Shown here one piece after another: positions 7,776 to 16,693 of a DNA stretch of 64,000 bases. The translations under genes were made by a program, and so were the position numbers. The stretch's first letter is position 1, and each line of letters begins with the position of its first letter. Origin of the DNA: Sphingomonas kyeonggiensis (GTDB taxonomy: Bacteria > Pseudomonadota > Alphaproteobacteria > Sphingomonadales > Sphingomonadaceae); the NCBI RefSeq assembly GCF_014196745.1, contig NZ_JACIEH010000005.1, positions 214,836-278,835 of the forward strand, in the 5' to 3' direction. The notes under the pieces are model-generated. The model was not told the origin of the DNA, ran no database searches, and was given only the letters and a program-made list of their open reading frames with translations.

Positions 7776-9178
7776 GCCCGGGCCTCCTCGATCGCCCCGG
7801 CCAGGTTCGCCGCCCATTTGGTGATGTCGCCCGCGCCCAGGCAGATGACCATGTCCTTGGGCTGGATCACGCCGGCGAGCGTCTTCGCCAGCGCGTCCTC
7901 GCTCTCGATCGCAGAGACGGCACGATGCCCGCGCCTCTGGACATTCTCGACCAGCGCCTCCGAGCTCACGCCCTCCAGCGGCAACTCGCCCGCGGCATAG
8001 ACCGGGGTGACATAGACCATGTCGGCGTCGTTGAAGGCCTGGGCGAACTCGTCCATCAGGTTCTTGAGGCGGGTGAAGCGGTGCGGCTGCACCACGGCGA
8101 TCACCCTGCCCTCGGCACTCTCGCGCGCCGCCGCCAGCACTGCGCGGATCTCGACCGGATGGTGACCGTAATCGTCGATGATCGTGACGCCACCCACTTC
8201 GCCGACCTTGGTGAACCGCCGCTTCACGCCGCCGAACTTGGCAAAGCCCTGCTGGATCGTCGCATCGGGAATGCCCAGCTCGAGCGCCACGCCGATCGCG
8301 GCGAGCGCGTTCTGGACATTGTGACGGCCCGGCATCGGCAGCTCGATCCCCTCGATAGAGCGCGTGCTGCCGTCGCGGCTGCGGATGATCGCCTCGAAGC
8401 GATTGCCCCCGTGATGCGGCACCACGTTGACGCCGCGCACGTCGGCGCTGGCAGCGAAGCCATAGGTGACGATCCGGCGGTCGCGGACGCGCGGGATGAT
8501 CGCCTGCACCTCGGGATGGTCGAGGCACAGCAGCGCCGCGCCATAGAAGGGCACATTCTCGACGAACTCGACATAGGCGTCCTTCGCCTTGTCGAACGAG
8601 CCATAGTGATCGAGATGCTCGGGATCGATGTTGGTGACGATGGCATAGGTGCCGTCGAGCCGCAGGAAGCTGCCATCGCTCTCATCGGCCTCGACCACCA
8701 TCCATTCGCTGTCGCCCAGGCGGGCGTTGGAGCCGTACTGGTTGATGATGCCGCCGTTGATCACGGTCGGGTCCACCCCGCCGGCATCGAGCAGCGCCGC
8801 GACCATCGAAGTCGTGGTCGTCTTCCCGTGGGTGCCGGCCACCGCGACGGTGGACTTGAGGCGCATCAGCTCGGCGAGCATCTCGGCGCGGCGCACCACG
8901 GGGATGCGGCGCTGATAGGCCGCCTCGACCTCGGGATTGGTGCGCACGATCGCGGTGGAGACCACCACCACCGCCGCGTCACCCAGATTCTCGGCATTGT
9001 GCCCGATCGTCACCGGGATGCCACGGCTGCGCAGCCCCTGCACGACGTAGCCCTCGGCCACGTCCGATCCCTGCACCGAATAGCCGAGATTGTGCATCAC
9101 CTCGGCAATGCCCGACATGCCGATGCCGCCGATACCGACGAAATGGATGGTACCGATGTCCTTTGCGACACCCTTCAT
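7772..9178 (-). CDS. murC: UDP-N-acetylmuramate--L-alanine ligase MurC
   Basis: ATP-dependent ligase adding L-Ala to UDP-MurNAc, the first stem-peptide step. The product has 468 residues. Rossmann motif HFVGIGGIGMSGIA is at about 12-25, the ATP loop GTHGKTTT at 115-122, and the central-domain motif NIDPEHLDHYG is present. The C-terminal domain contains DDYGHHP. The start ATG overlaps the murG stop as ATGA. It is full length for the family. Confidence 0.97.
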   Translation of the reverse strand: MKGVAKDIGTIHFVGIGGIGMSGIAEVMHNLGYSVQGSDVAEGYVVQGLRSRGIPVTIGHNAENLGDAAVVVVSTAIVRTNPEVEAAYQRRIPVVRRAEMLAELMRLKSTVAVAGTHGKTTTTSMVAALLDAGGVDPTVINGGIINQYGSNARLGDSEWMVVEADESDGSFLRLDGTYAIVTNIDPEHLDHYGSFDKAKDAYVEFVENVPFYGAALLCLDHPEVQAIIPRVRDRRIVTYGFAASADVRGVNVVPHHGGNRFEAIIRSRDGSTRSIEGIELPMPGRHNVQNALAAIGVALELGIPDATIQQGFAKFGGVKRRFTKVGEVGGVTIIDDYGHHPVEIRAVLAAARESAEGRVIAVVQPHRFTRLKNLMDEFAQAFNDADMVYVTPVYAAGELPLEGVSSEALVENVQRRGHRAVSAIESEDALAKTLAGVIQPKDMVICLGAGDITKWAANLAGAIEEARA

Positions 9179-10326
9179 GCGAACGCTGGCCTTCCCTGCA
9201 TGGAGATGCGCTGGCCCTTGATCGGGGCCTCGGGCGCATCGATGGATTCGACGAGATCGGCAAGGTCGCGCGTGGCGTTGGGACGGCCCACGCTGCGCGC
9301 CCGTGCCGCGGCATTTTCGAGCCCCTGGGTATCGAGCCCGAGCTTCTGGATCTGCTTGGCGAGCTCCGCCGCGGTGAAGCCCTTTTGCTGGATCGTCCGC
9401 GCGCCGCCCGCCGTGCTGATCTCGCGGGCATTGGCGGTCTGGTGATCGTCGGTCGAGGTCGGCAGCGGCACCAGGATCGCCGGGCGCCCCGCCGCGGTCA
9501 GCTCGGCGATGGTCGAGGCGCCGGCGCGGGCGATCACGATGTGCGACCAGGCCAGCGCGTCCGCCATGTCGGTGATATAGGTCGAGACGTCGGCGGGGAT
9601 GCCATGCGCCTGATACTTGCCCCGCACCGTCTCGATATCCTCGACGCGGGCCTGGTGTGTCACTTGCAGGCGGCGGCGGAAATGGACGGGGAGCAGCGCG
9701 AGCCCATCGGGCACCACTTGGCTCAGCACGGTCGCACCCTGGCTGCCGCCGGTGACGAGCACGCGGAAGATGCCGTCCTCCTCGAGCAGCGGATAGGGCC
9801 GGCTGCGCAGCGCCAGCACCGCCTCCCGCACCGGATTGCCGACGAGATGCGTCTTGGCCTGCCAGCCGGGCTTCATCCGGTCGACCTGGTCATAGGAGGT
9901 CGCGATCGCATCGACCCGGTTCGCCACGAAGCGATTCACCCGGCCCAGCACGGCGTTCTGCTCATGGATGATGGTCGGCACGCCGGCGCCGAACGCGGCG
10001 AGCAGCGCGGGAAGCGCGGGATAGCCACCAAAGCCGATCACCGCCGAGGGCTGGAGTTCCTTGTAGAGCCGCAGCGCCATCGAGCGACCGGCCAGGATCT
10101 TGCCCGCCGCACGGATATAGCCGAGCGGCCCGCCGCCAAGGCGGCCCGCGGGCAGGACGTGCGTCTCGACGCCGTCGAACAGGCCCGGGAAGCGCACGCC
10201 GCGATCATCGCTGACCAGCGCAACGTGATGGCCCCGCTCGGCCAGCTCCGCGGCCAGTGCGGCAGCGGGCACCATATGCCCACCGGTGCCGCCGGCTGCG
10301 AGGACATAGCTACGGGAATTGGTCAT
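9175..10326 (-). CDS. murG: UDP-GlcNAc:lipid I GlcNAc transferase MurG
   Basis: GT28 glycosyltransferase at the inner face of the cytoplasmic membrane that makes lipid II from lipid I. The product has 383 residues. The N-terminal glycine loop AAGGTGGHMVPA, HEQNAVLGRVNR, the second G-loop VTGGSQGA and the donor-site segment IARAGASTIAELTAAGRPAILVPLP are all present. It is coupled to ftsW (ATGA upstream) and murC (ATGA downstream). Confidence 0.97.
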   Translation of the reverse strand: MTNSRSYVLAAGGTGGHMVPAAALAAELAERGHHVALVSDDRGVRFPGLFDGVETHVLPAGRLGGGPLGYIRAAGKILAGRSMALRLYKELQPSAVIGFGGYPALPALLAAFGAGVPTIIHEQNAVLGRVNRFVANRVDAIATSYDQVDRMKPGWQAKTHLVGNPVREAVLALRSRPYPLLEEDGIFRVLVTGGSQGATVLSQVVPDGLALLPVHFRRRLQVTHQARVEDIETVRGKYQAHGIPADVSTYITDMADALAWSHIVIARAGASTIAELTAAGRPAILVPLPTSTDDHQTANAREISTAGGARTIQQKGFTAAELAKQIQKLGLDTQGLENAAARARSVGRPNATRDLADLVESIDAPEAPIKGQRISMQGRPAFA

Positions 10327-11552
10327 GCGTTGCTCCAGCGGCCGGTATAGGGCGAGCGCTTCAGATACGGGTTTCGTCGCGTGAAGGCGAGAAGCAACCC
10401 ATAGCCGATCGCCAGCGCGATCATCGACGATCCGCCATAGGAAATGAAGGGCAAGGTCATGCCCTTGGACGGGGCGATGCCGGTGTTCACCGCCATGTTG
10501 ATCAGCGACTGCACGCCGAACTGCGCGGCAAGGCCGGCAGCGGCGAGCAGGCGAAAGGCGTCTTCCTCGTCGAGCAGCTTCATCAGCACGCGGACGACGA
10601 TGGCAAGATAGAGCAAGGCGATCACCGCGCAGGCGATCAGCCCGAACTCCTCGCCGATCACCGAGAAGATATAGTCGGTATGCCCTTCCGGCAGGCGGAA
10701 CTTCATCATGCCGTTGCCGGGACCGGTGCCGGTGAGGCCGCCCGCGGTCAGCGTGTCGTGCGCCATCTCAACCTGGTAGCGCTCGGCGAGCGCGGCATCC
10801 TTGGTGGGGAAGAGGAAGTTGTCGATGCGGGTGCGCGCGGTGCCGTAGAACAGATAGGCCGCGACCACGCCGGCCACCGCGGTGCCGCCCAGCCCGGCAA
10901 TCGCCGCGGGGGAAATGCCCGAGATCATCAGCAGGATCAGCCACACGCTGCCGAACACGATCGTCTGGCCGAAGTCCGGCTGGAGCATCAGCAGCACGCC
11001 GATCAGCGCGGTGAGCGCGCCGGTGACGAACAGCACCGGCAGCTGCGGATCCTTCGCACGGAAGCTCAGCATCCAGGCGGTGGCGACGATGAAGAGAGGC
11101 TTCAGGAACTCGGAGGGTTGGAATTCCGAGATGCCGACGCCGATCCAGCGCTTGGCGCCATTCACCTCGTGCCCGACGATCGGCACCAGCGCGAGGCAGA
11201 CGAGGAATATCGCCGCTCCGATCAGCGCCAGGCGGCGCGCGACCGTGACGGGCAGCATCGACACGGTGATCATCACCGGCACGCAGATGCAGACCCAGAC
11301 CAGCTGGCGCCAGAAATAGTACATCGGTGCCATGATGTGGGTGGCGTCGGAATAGCGCCGCGCGGTGGCGGGAGATGCTGCGGCGACCGCAACCAGCCCG
11401 ATCGCGATCAGCAGCAGCGCGAGCGTGAGCAGCACGCGATCGACTTCCCAGAACCACATGCCGGCGCGGGTCTTGCTCGCACGGCCGAGCTGTTGCTGGA
11501 CACGACGGCGAACCTCGTTTCCAGCTTCCGGCACTTCCACGGTGTCGTTCAT
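10323..11552 (-). CDS. ftsW: SEDS peptidoglycan polymerase FtsW
   Basis: Septal SEDS-family glycosyltransferase that works with the transpeptidase FtsI. The product has 409 residues with about ten transmembrane helices. Family signatures include the region around GAKRWIGVGISEFQPSEFLK, DFGQTIVFGSVW and the C-terminal NTGIAPSKGMTLPFISYGGSSMIA. The start is the ATG (MNDTVEVPEAGNEVRRRVQ) overlapping the murD stop as ATGA. The open frame continues far upstream within murD, but that stretch has no FtsW character. Confidence 0.96.
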   Translation of the reverse strand: MNDTVEVPEAGNEVRRRVQQQLGRASKTRAGMWFWEVDRVLLTLALLLIAIGLVAVAAASPATARRYSDATHIMAPMYYFWRQLVWVCICVPVMITVSMLPVTVARRLALIGAAIFLVCLALVPIVGHEVNGAKRWIGVGISEFQPSEFLKPLFIVATAWMLSFRAKDPQLPVLFVTGALTALIGVLLMLQPDFGQTIVFGSVWLILLMISGISPAAIAGLGGTAVAGVVAAYLFYGTARTRIDNFLFPTKDAALAERYQVEMAHDTLTAGGLTGTGPGNGMMKFRLPEGHTDYIFSVIGEEFGLIACAVIALLYLAIVVRVLMKLLDEEDAFRLLAAAGLAAQFGVQSLINMAVNTGIAPSKGMTLPFISYGGSSMIALAIGYGLLLAFTRRNPYLKRSPYTGRWSNA

Positions 11553-12838
11553 CCCAGCGCCTCCACCGCGTCGCGGAAGGCCTGGCCCCGGGCTTCGTAA
11601 TCCTTGAACTGGTCGAACGACGCACAGGCCGGCGACAGCAGCACCACCTCGCCCGGCTGGGCATTGGCGGCGGCGGCCTTCACCGCAACGTCGAGCGTGC
11701 CCGATCGCTCGACCGGTATCTCGCCTTCGAGCAGCTTGGCGAACATCTCGCCGGCATCGCCGATCGTATAGGCCTTCACCACATGGGGAAAGCCGGGCCG
11801 GCAGGCGTCGAGATCGTCGGTCTTGGCCTTGCCGCCGAGGATCCAGTGGATCTTCGGATAGGCCGAGAGCGCCGGTGCGGTGGAGTCCGCGTTGGTCGCC
11901 TTGCTGTCGTTGACGAACAGCACGCCGTTCACCGTCTTCACCCGCTCCATGCGGTGCGGCAGGCCGGGGAAGCTGCGCAGCCCCTTGTCGATCGCAGCCT
12001 GGTCGATGCCGAGCGCCTGGCAGGAGGCGATCGCGGCGAGCGCGTTCTGGGCGTTGTGCGGCCCCTGCAGCGCCGGCCAGCGCGACTGGTCCATGCAGAT
12101 GCCGGGCGCGATGCGGGTCAGATCCTCGCTGCGGCCGAAATCGGCGAGCCGGCGCGCGATATTGGCGCAAGTCTCGTCGCCGATGCCGATGATCGCCGCA
12201 TGCCCCCTGGACTGCATCTCGAACAGCCGCACCTTGGATTCGGCATAAGCGTCGAACCCGGCATAGCGGTCGAGATGATCCGGCGTGATGTTGAGCAGCA
12301 CCGCGACGTCGCAGTCGAGGCTGTGGGTCAGGTCGATCTGGTAGCTGCTGAGCTCGAGCACATAGACGCCGCCTGCGGGAAGCGGATCCTGCCCCAGGAT
12401 CGGCAGCCCGATATTGCCGCCCATTCGCGTGGGAATGCCGGCGGTCTCGATGATGTGGTGGATCAGCGCCGTGGTGGTCGACTTGCCGTTGGTCCCGGTG
12501 ATGCCGACCACGCGGTGCGCGGGCATCTCGGCGCGCGCCTCGGCGAACAGCTCGATGTCACCGATGACGGGCACGCCCGCTTCGGCCGCCTTCGCCGCGA
12601 TCGGATGCGTGTTCAGCGGCACGCCCGGCGAAACGGCGACGCCCGCGAAACCGGTCAGGTCGATCTCCAGCGGGTCGGCAAGCGTCGCACCCTGCGCCTT
12701 GGAACGCGCCGCCTCGTTACTGTCCCATGCGGTAACTTCGGCGCCGCTCGCAACCAGCGCGTCGACCGTCGCCAGCCCCGAGCGCGCCAGCCCGAGCACC
12801 GCATAGCGTTTGCCGCGCCAGGTGGTGCCGGTGATCAC
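11549..12838 (-). CDS. murD: UDP-N-acetylmuramoyl-L-alanine--D-glutamate ligase MurD
   Basis: ATP-dependent ligase adding D-Glu to UDP-MurNAc-L-Ala in the cytoplasm. The product has 429 residues from GTG (VITGTTWRGKRYAVLGLARSG). ATP loop GITGTNGKSTTT is at about 112-123; NITPDHLDRY and VNDSKATNADST match the central and C-terminal domain motifs. The GTG overlaps the mraY stop as GTGA. The frame stays open upstream through mraY, which is an antisense-like shadow and not part of the enzyme. Confidence 0.96.
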   Translation of the reverse strand: MITGTTWRGKRYAVLGLARSGLATVDALVASGAEVTAWDSNEAARSKAQGATLADPLEIDLTGFAGVAVSPGVPLNTHPIAAKAAEAGVPVIGDIELFAEARAEMPAHRVVGITGTNGKSTTTALIHHIIETAGIPTRMGGNIGLPILGQDPLPAGGVYVLELSSYQIDLTHSLDCDVAVLLNITPDHLDRYAGFDAYAESKVRLFEMQSRGHAAIIGIGDETCANIARRLADFGRSEDLTRIAPGICMDQSRWPALQGPHNAQNALAAIASCQALGIDQAAIDKGLRSFPGLPHRMERVKTVNGVLFVNDSKATNADSTAPALSAYPKIHWILGGKAKTDDLDACRPGFPHVVKAYTIGDAGEMFAKLLEGEIPVERSGTLDVAVKAAAANAQPGEVVLLSPACASFDQFKDYEARGQAFRDAVEALG

Positions 12839-13905
12839 CGCAGCTTGAGCGTCGCGAGGCCCGCCAGCGCCAGCACGAAGGCGATGATCCAGAAACGGAT
12901 CACGACCGTGGGCTCCGACCAGCCGAGCTGTTCGAAATGGTGGTGGATCGGCGCCATGCGGAACACGCGCTTGCCGGTGCGCTTGAAGAAGAACACCTGG
13001 ATGATGACGCTCAGCGCCTCCATCACGAACAGGCCGCCGATGATGCCGAGCACCAGCTCGTGGTGCGTGGTGACCGCGATCGTGCCGAGCGCGCCGCCCA
13101 GCGCCAGGCTGCCGGTATCGCCCATGAATACGGCCGCCGGGGGCGCGTTGAACCACAGGAAGGCCAGGCCCGCCCCCACCATCGCGCCGCAGAAGATCGC
13201 CAGGTCGCCGGCGCCGGGCACGTGCGGGATGCCGAGATAGACGGCGTAGATCTTGTTGCCGGCCAGGTACGCGATCAGCATGAACGCCATGCTGGCGATC
13301 ACCACCGGCATCGTCGCCAGGCCGTCGAGCCCGTCGGTCAGGTTCACCGCATTGCCGAACGCGACGATCACGAAGGCGGCGAAGGCGATGTAGAAATAGC
13401 TGATGTTCGGGTGGAAATTGCTGAAGAAGGGCACGTAGAGTTCGGTGCCGTTCTGCGAGCAGATGATCGTCGCGGCGATGCCCGCGATGGCGAACTCGCC
13501 AATCAGCCGCACCTTGCCCGATACGCCCGCGGTCTTCTGCTTCCGCACCTTGTCGTAATCGTCGAGGAAGCCGATCATGCCGAAGCCGAAGGTGACGAAC
13601 ATGCAGGCCCACACATAGGGGTTGCGCAGGTCCATCCACAGCAGCAGCGAGAGCATGATACTGGTCAGGATCATCAGCCCGCCCATGGTCGGCGTGCCGC
13701 GCTTGGCCAGGTGGCTCTGCGGGCCGTCGGCGCGGATCGGCTGCCCCTTGCCCTGGCGGACGCGCAGCCAACCGATGAAGCGGGGCCCGATCAGCAGGCC
13801 GAGCAGCAGCGCCGTCGCCACCGCGCCGCCGGTGCGGAACGAGAGATAGCGGAAGAGATTGAAGACGCCGGGAAAGTCCAGCAGGTCCGCGATCCAGTAC
13901 AACAT
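12835..13905 (-). CDS. mraY: Phospho-MurNAc-pentapeptide transferase MraY
   Basis: Integral membrane enzyme that links phospho-MurNAc-pentapeptide to undecaprenyl phosphate to give lipid I. The product has 356 residues with about ten hydrophobic segments. Conserved catalytic elements include KRGTPTMGG, GFLDDYDK and NLTDGLDGLA. The C-terminal HHHFEQLGWSEPTVVIRFWI is a hallmark. Its ATG shares one base with the murF stop (TGATG). Confidence 0.97.
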   Translation of the reverse strand: MLYWIADLLDFPGVFNLFRYLSFRTGGAVATALLLGLLIGPRFIGWLRVRQGKGQPIRADGPQSHLAKRGTPTMGGLMILTSIMLSLLLWMDLRNPYVWACMFVTFGFGMIGFLDDYDKVRKQKTAGVSGKVRLIGEFAIAGIAATIICSQNGTELYVPFFSNFHPNISYFYIAFAAFVIVAFGNAVNLTDGLDGLATMPVVIASMAFMLIAYLAGNKIYAVYLGIPHVPGAGDLAIFCGAMVGAGLAFLWFNAPPAAVFMGDTGSLALGGALGTIAVTTHHELVLGIIGGLFVMEALSVIIQVFFFKRTGKRVFRMAPIHHHFEQLGWSEPTVVIRFWIIAFVLALAGLATLKLR

Positions 13906-15278
13906 CAGGCAGGTGCCCTTTCCGCCAACGCCGCGACCACCGACCCAAGCCGCACGCCGTTCGACCCTTTTATGAGAACTGCGTCCCCCGCCTGGAGCAT
14001 GTCATCGAGCCTGCCCAGCGCGGTCGCCGCGTCGGGCACATGGACGAAATCGACCGCGCCCTCAAGCGCCTCTGCGAGCGGCGCCATCGCTTCACCGACG
14101 AGAATGACGGATTCAACGCCCGCGGCCTCGATCGGGCCCGACAATTCGGCGTGGAAGGCGGCCGAATGCTCGCCCAGCTCGCGCATCTCGCCGAGCACCG
14201 CCAGCTTGCGGCCCTTCTCCTGCGCCAGCACCGCCAGCGTCGCGCGCATCGAGGCGGGATTGGCGTTGTAGCTCTCGTCGATCACCAGCGCCTCGCCGCC
14301 GCGCACCGGCACGGTGAGCCGCGCCCCACGCCCGGCCAGCCCGCCGAGTTCCGCAAGCGCTAGGCCGGCCAGCTCGAGATCGGCGCCAACCGCGTCCACG
14401 GCGGCGAGGATCGCCATCGCGTTGGAGACCCAGTGCGCGCCCGGCTGCGACAAAGTGAAGCTCAGCTCGCGCTGGCCGAAGCGCGCCGTGACGAAGGTCC
14501 CACCGGTCCGCGTGCGCATCGTCTCGACCGCACGGTAATCGGCACCCTCCTGGAGGCCGAAGGTGACGATCTTCGCCGCATAGGGCTTCGCGGCGGCGAT
14601 CAGCCGGTCGCGGTGCGGGCTGTCGAAGGGCACGATCGCAGTGCCGCCGGGCTCCAGCCCCTGGAAGATCTCGCCCTTGGCGTCGGCGATCGCCTCTTCA
14701 TTGGCGAAGAAGCCCATATGCGCCGGCGCGATCGTGGTGACGATGGCGACGTGCGGGCGCACCAGCTTCGTCAACGCCGCCAACTCGCCGGCGTGGTTCA
14801 TGCCCATCTCGAACACGCCGTAGCGGGTGTTCCGCGGCATGCGGGCGAGGCTGAGCGGCACGCCGGTATGGTTGTTGTAGCTCTTGACCGAGCGATGCGC
14901 CTCGCCCGGGGCGTTGCGCTCCAGCGCGGCGAACAGCGCTTCCTTGGTGCCGGTCTTGCCGACCGAACCGGTGACCCCGATCACCTTGCCCTGCATCCGC
15001 GCCCGCGCGGCGACGCCCAGCGCATCGAGCGCCGCGGTGGTGTCCGCCACCGTCACATGCGGATAGTCGGTAGCCTGCGAGACGACCGCCCCCGTCGCGC
15101 CCTGCGCGAAGGTCTGGTCGAGGAATTTGTGCCCGTCGGTGGTCTCGCCCTTCAGCGCGAGGAACAAGTCCCCTGTCCCCACTTCGCGCGAATCGAACGC
15201 GACGCCCGAGACTTCGAAATCGGCCGACGCGGTCCCGCCGGTCGCCTCCGCAATCTCCAAGGAAGTCCACAGCCTCAC
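13905..15278 (-). CDS. murF: UDP-MurNAc-tripeptide--D-Ala-D-Ala ligase MurF
   Basis: Adds D-Ala-D-Ala to complete the UDP-MurNAc-pentapeptide, using the Ddl product. The product has 457 residues. The ATP loop GVTGSVGKTGTKE spans about 101-113, NNHTGVPLSLAR and FEMGMNHAGEL are the central-domain signatures, and VIDESYNANPASMRA lies in the C-terminal domain. It overlaps murE upstream by 4 bases and mraY downstream by one base. Confidence 0.97.
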   Translation of the reverse strand: MRLWTSLEIAEATGGTASADFEVSGVAFDSREVGTGDLFLALKGETTDGHKFLDQTFAQGATGAVVSQATDYPHVTVADTTAALDALGVAARARMQGKVIGVTGSVGKTGTKEALFAALERNAPGEAHRSVKSYNNHTGVPLSLARMPRNTRYGVFEMGMNHAGELAALTKLVRPHVAIVTTIAPAHMGFFANEEAIADAKGEIFQGLEPGGTAIVPFDSPHRDRLIAAAKPYAAKIVTFGLQEGADYRAVETMRTRTGGTFVTARFGQRELSFTLSQPGAHWVSNAMAILAAVDAVGADLELAGLALAELGGLAGRGARLTVPVRGGEALVIDESYNANPASMRATLAVLAQEKGRKLAVLGEMRELGEHSAAFHAELSGPIEAAGVESVILVGEAMAPLAEALEGAVDFVHVPDAATALGRLDDMLQAGDAVLIKGSNGVRLGSVVAALAERAPA

Positions 15279-16693
15279 GCCGCGCTCTCCCGCGCCACGG
15301 TGACATCGTCGAAGGGCAGCACCATGTCGCCGACGATCTGGCCCTGCTCATGCCCCTTGCCGGCGATCAGCACGATGTCCTGGCTCTCGGCCATGTCGAT
15401 CGCCGCCTTGATCGCATCGCGGCGCCCACCGATCTCGATCGCACCCGGCGCACCTTCGAGCACCTGGGCGCGGATCGCCGCCGGGTTCTCGGACCGCGGA
15501 TTGTCGTCGGTGACGATCACCACGTCCGCGCCCGCCGTCGCCGCCTGCCCCATCGGCGCGCGCTTGCCGGTGTCGCGGTCGCCGCCGGCGCCGAACACGA
15601 TGATCAGCCGCCCCTGGGTGTGGGGCTTGAGCGCCGCAATCGCCGCCTCGAGCGCATCGGGCGTGTGGGCATAGTCGACATAGACCGGCGCGCCGACCTT
15701 GGTGATCACCGCCCGCTCGAGCCGCCCACGCACCGGCTGCAGCCGGCTGAGGTCGCTAAGCGTCTGCGTCACGTCGCCGCCCGTCGCGATCACCAGCCCC
15801 GCCGCGACGAGCGCATTGGCGGCCTGGTACGCGCCGATCAGCGGCAAATTGACCTTGTGCGTCTTCCCCTCGGCTTCGATCACCAGCCCCTGGCCGAGCA
15901 GGGTCGGCTCGCGATCGATCAGCCGCAGCGTGCTGCCATGCTCGCCGACGGTGACCAGCCTGTTGCCCCGCTGCCGCGCCAGATCCTCGATCCGCAGCGC
16001 ATTGGGATCGTCGGCCCACACCACCGCGGTGCCGCCGTCCAGGTCGAGCACATCGGCGAACAGGCGCATCTTGGCATGGAAATAGGTTTCCATGTCGCCA
16101 TGATAGTCGAGGTGGTCGCGGCTGAGGTTGGTGAACGCCGCCGCCTTCACCGGCAGCCCCTCGGTCCGATATTGCGAGAGCCCGTGCGACGACGCCTCGA
16201 ACGCGACATGGCTCACGCCCTCGCGCGCCAGCCCGGCGACATTGGAGAGGAAAGTGACGATATCGGGCGTGGTCAGCCCGGTGCTCACCGTGTCGTCGGC
16301 GGTGGTGACGCCCAAAGTGCCGATCGAGGCGGCATGGAAGCCGCGCATACGCCACAGCTGGCGCGTCATCTCGACGGTGGAGGTCTTGCCGTTGGTGCCC
16401 GTCACCGCCACCGCGGTTGCCGGGAACGGCGCGAAGAACTTCGCGGCCAGCCGGGCAAAGGTTTCGCGCGGAGCCTCCGAGGCGATGTGAAGCGCCCCCT
16501 CCACCTTCACGCTGGGACGCGCGACGATGGCCACGGCCCCCGCCTTCACTGCATCCGCGATGAAATCCTCGCCGTTGAAACGCGCCCCTTCGAACGCGCC
16601 GAAGATGGTGCCGGGTGCGACCTTGCGGTGGTCGATGGCAAATCCGGTGACGACGGCGTCCCCCCCGCCCTCCGTCAGCGCGCCAAGTTTCAT
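15275..16693 (-). CDS. murE: UDP-MurNAc-dipeptide--meso-DAP ligase MurE
   Basis: Adds the third amino acid of the stem peptide. The product has 472 residues. The ATP loop GTNGKTST is at 99-106. Motif DDNPR at 396-400 is the signature of enzymes that use meso-diaminopimelate rather than lysine, so the wall is DAP-type, as expected in a Gram-negative. It is coupled to ftsI upstream and murF downstream by 4-base overlaps. Confidence 0.97.
   Translation of the reverse strand: MKLGALTEGGGDAVVTGFAIDHRKVAPGTIFGAFEGARFNGEDFIADAVKAGAVAIVARPSVKVEGALHIASEAPRETFARLAAKFFAPFPATAVAVTGTNGKTSTVEMTRQLWRMRGFHAASIGTLGVTTADDTVSTGLTTPDIVTFLSNVAGLAREGVSHVAFEASSHGLSQYRTEGLPVKAAAFTNLSRDHLDYHGDMETYFHAKMRLFADVLDLDGGTAVVWADDPNALRIEDLARQRGNRLVTVGEHGSTLRLIDREPTLLGQGLVIEAEGKTHKVNLPLIGAYQAANALVAAGLVIATGGDVTQTLSDLSRLQPVRGRLERAVITKVGAPVYVDYAHTPDALEAAIAALKPHTQGRLIIVFGAGGDRDTGKRAPMGQAATAGADVVIVTDDNPRSENPAAIRAQVLEGAPGAIEIGGRRDAIKAAIDMAESQDIVLIAGKGHEQGQIVGDMVLPFDDVTVARESAA

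Noticed and set aside
11549..13948. Continuous frame that would fuse a mraY-region frame to murD
   Set aside because: The upstream part is out of frame with MraY; the murD GTG with a GTGA overlap explains the start.
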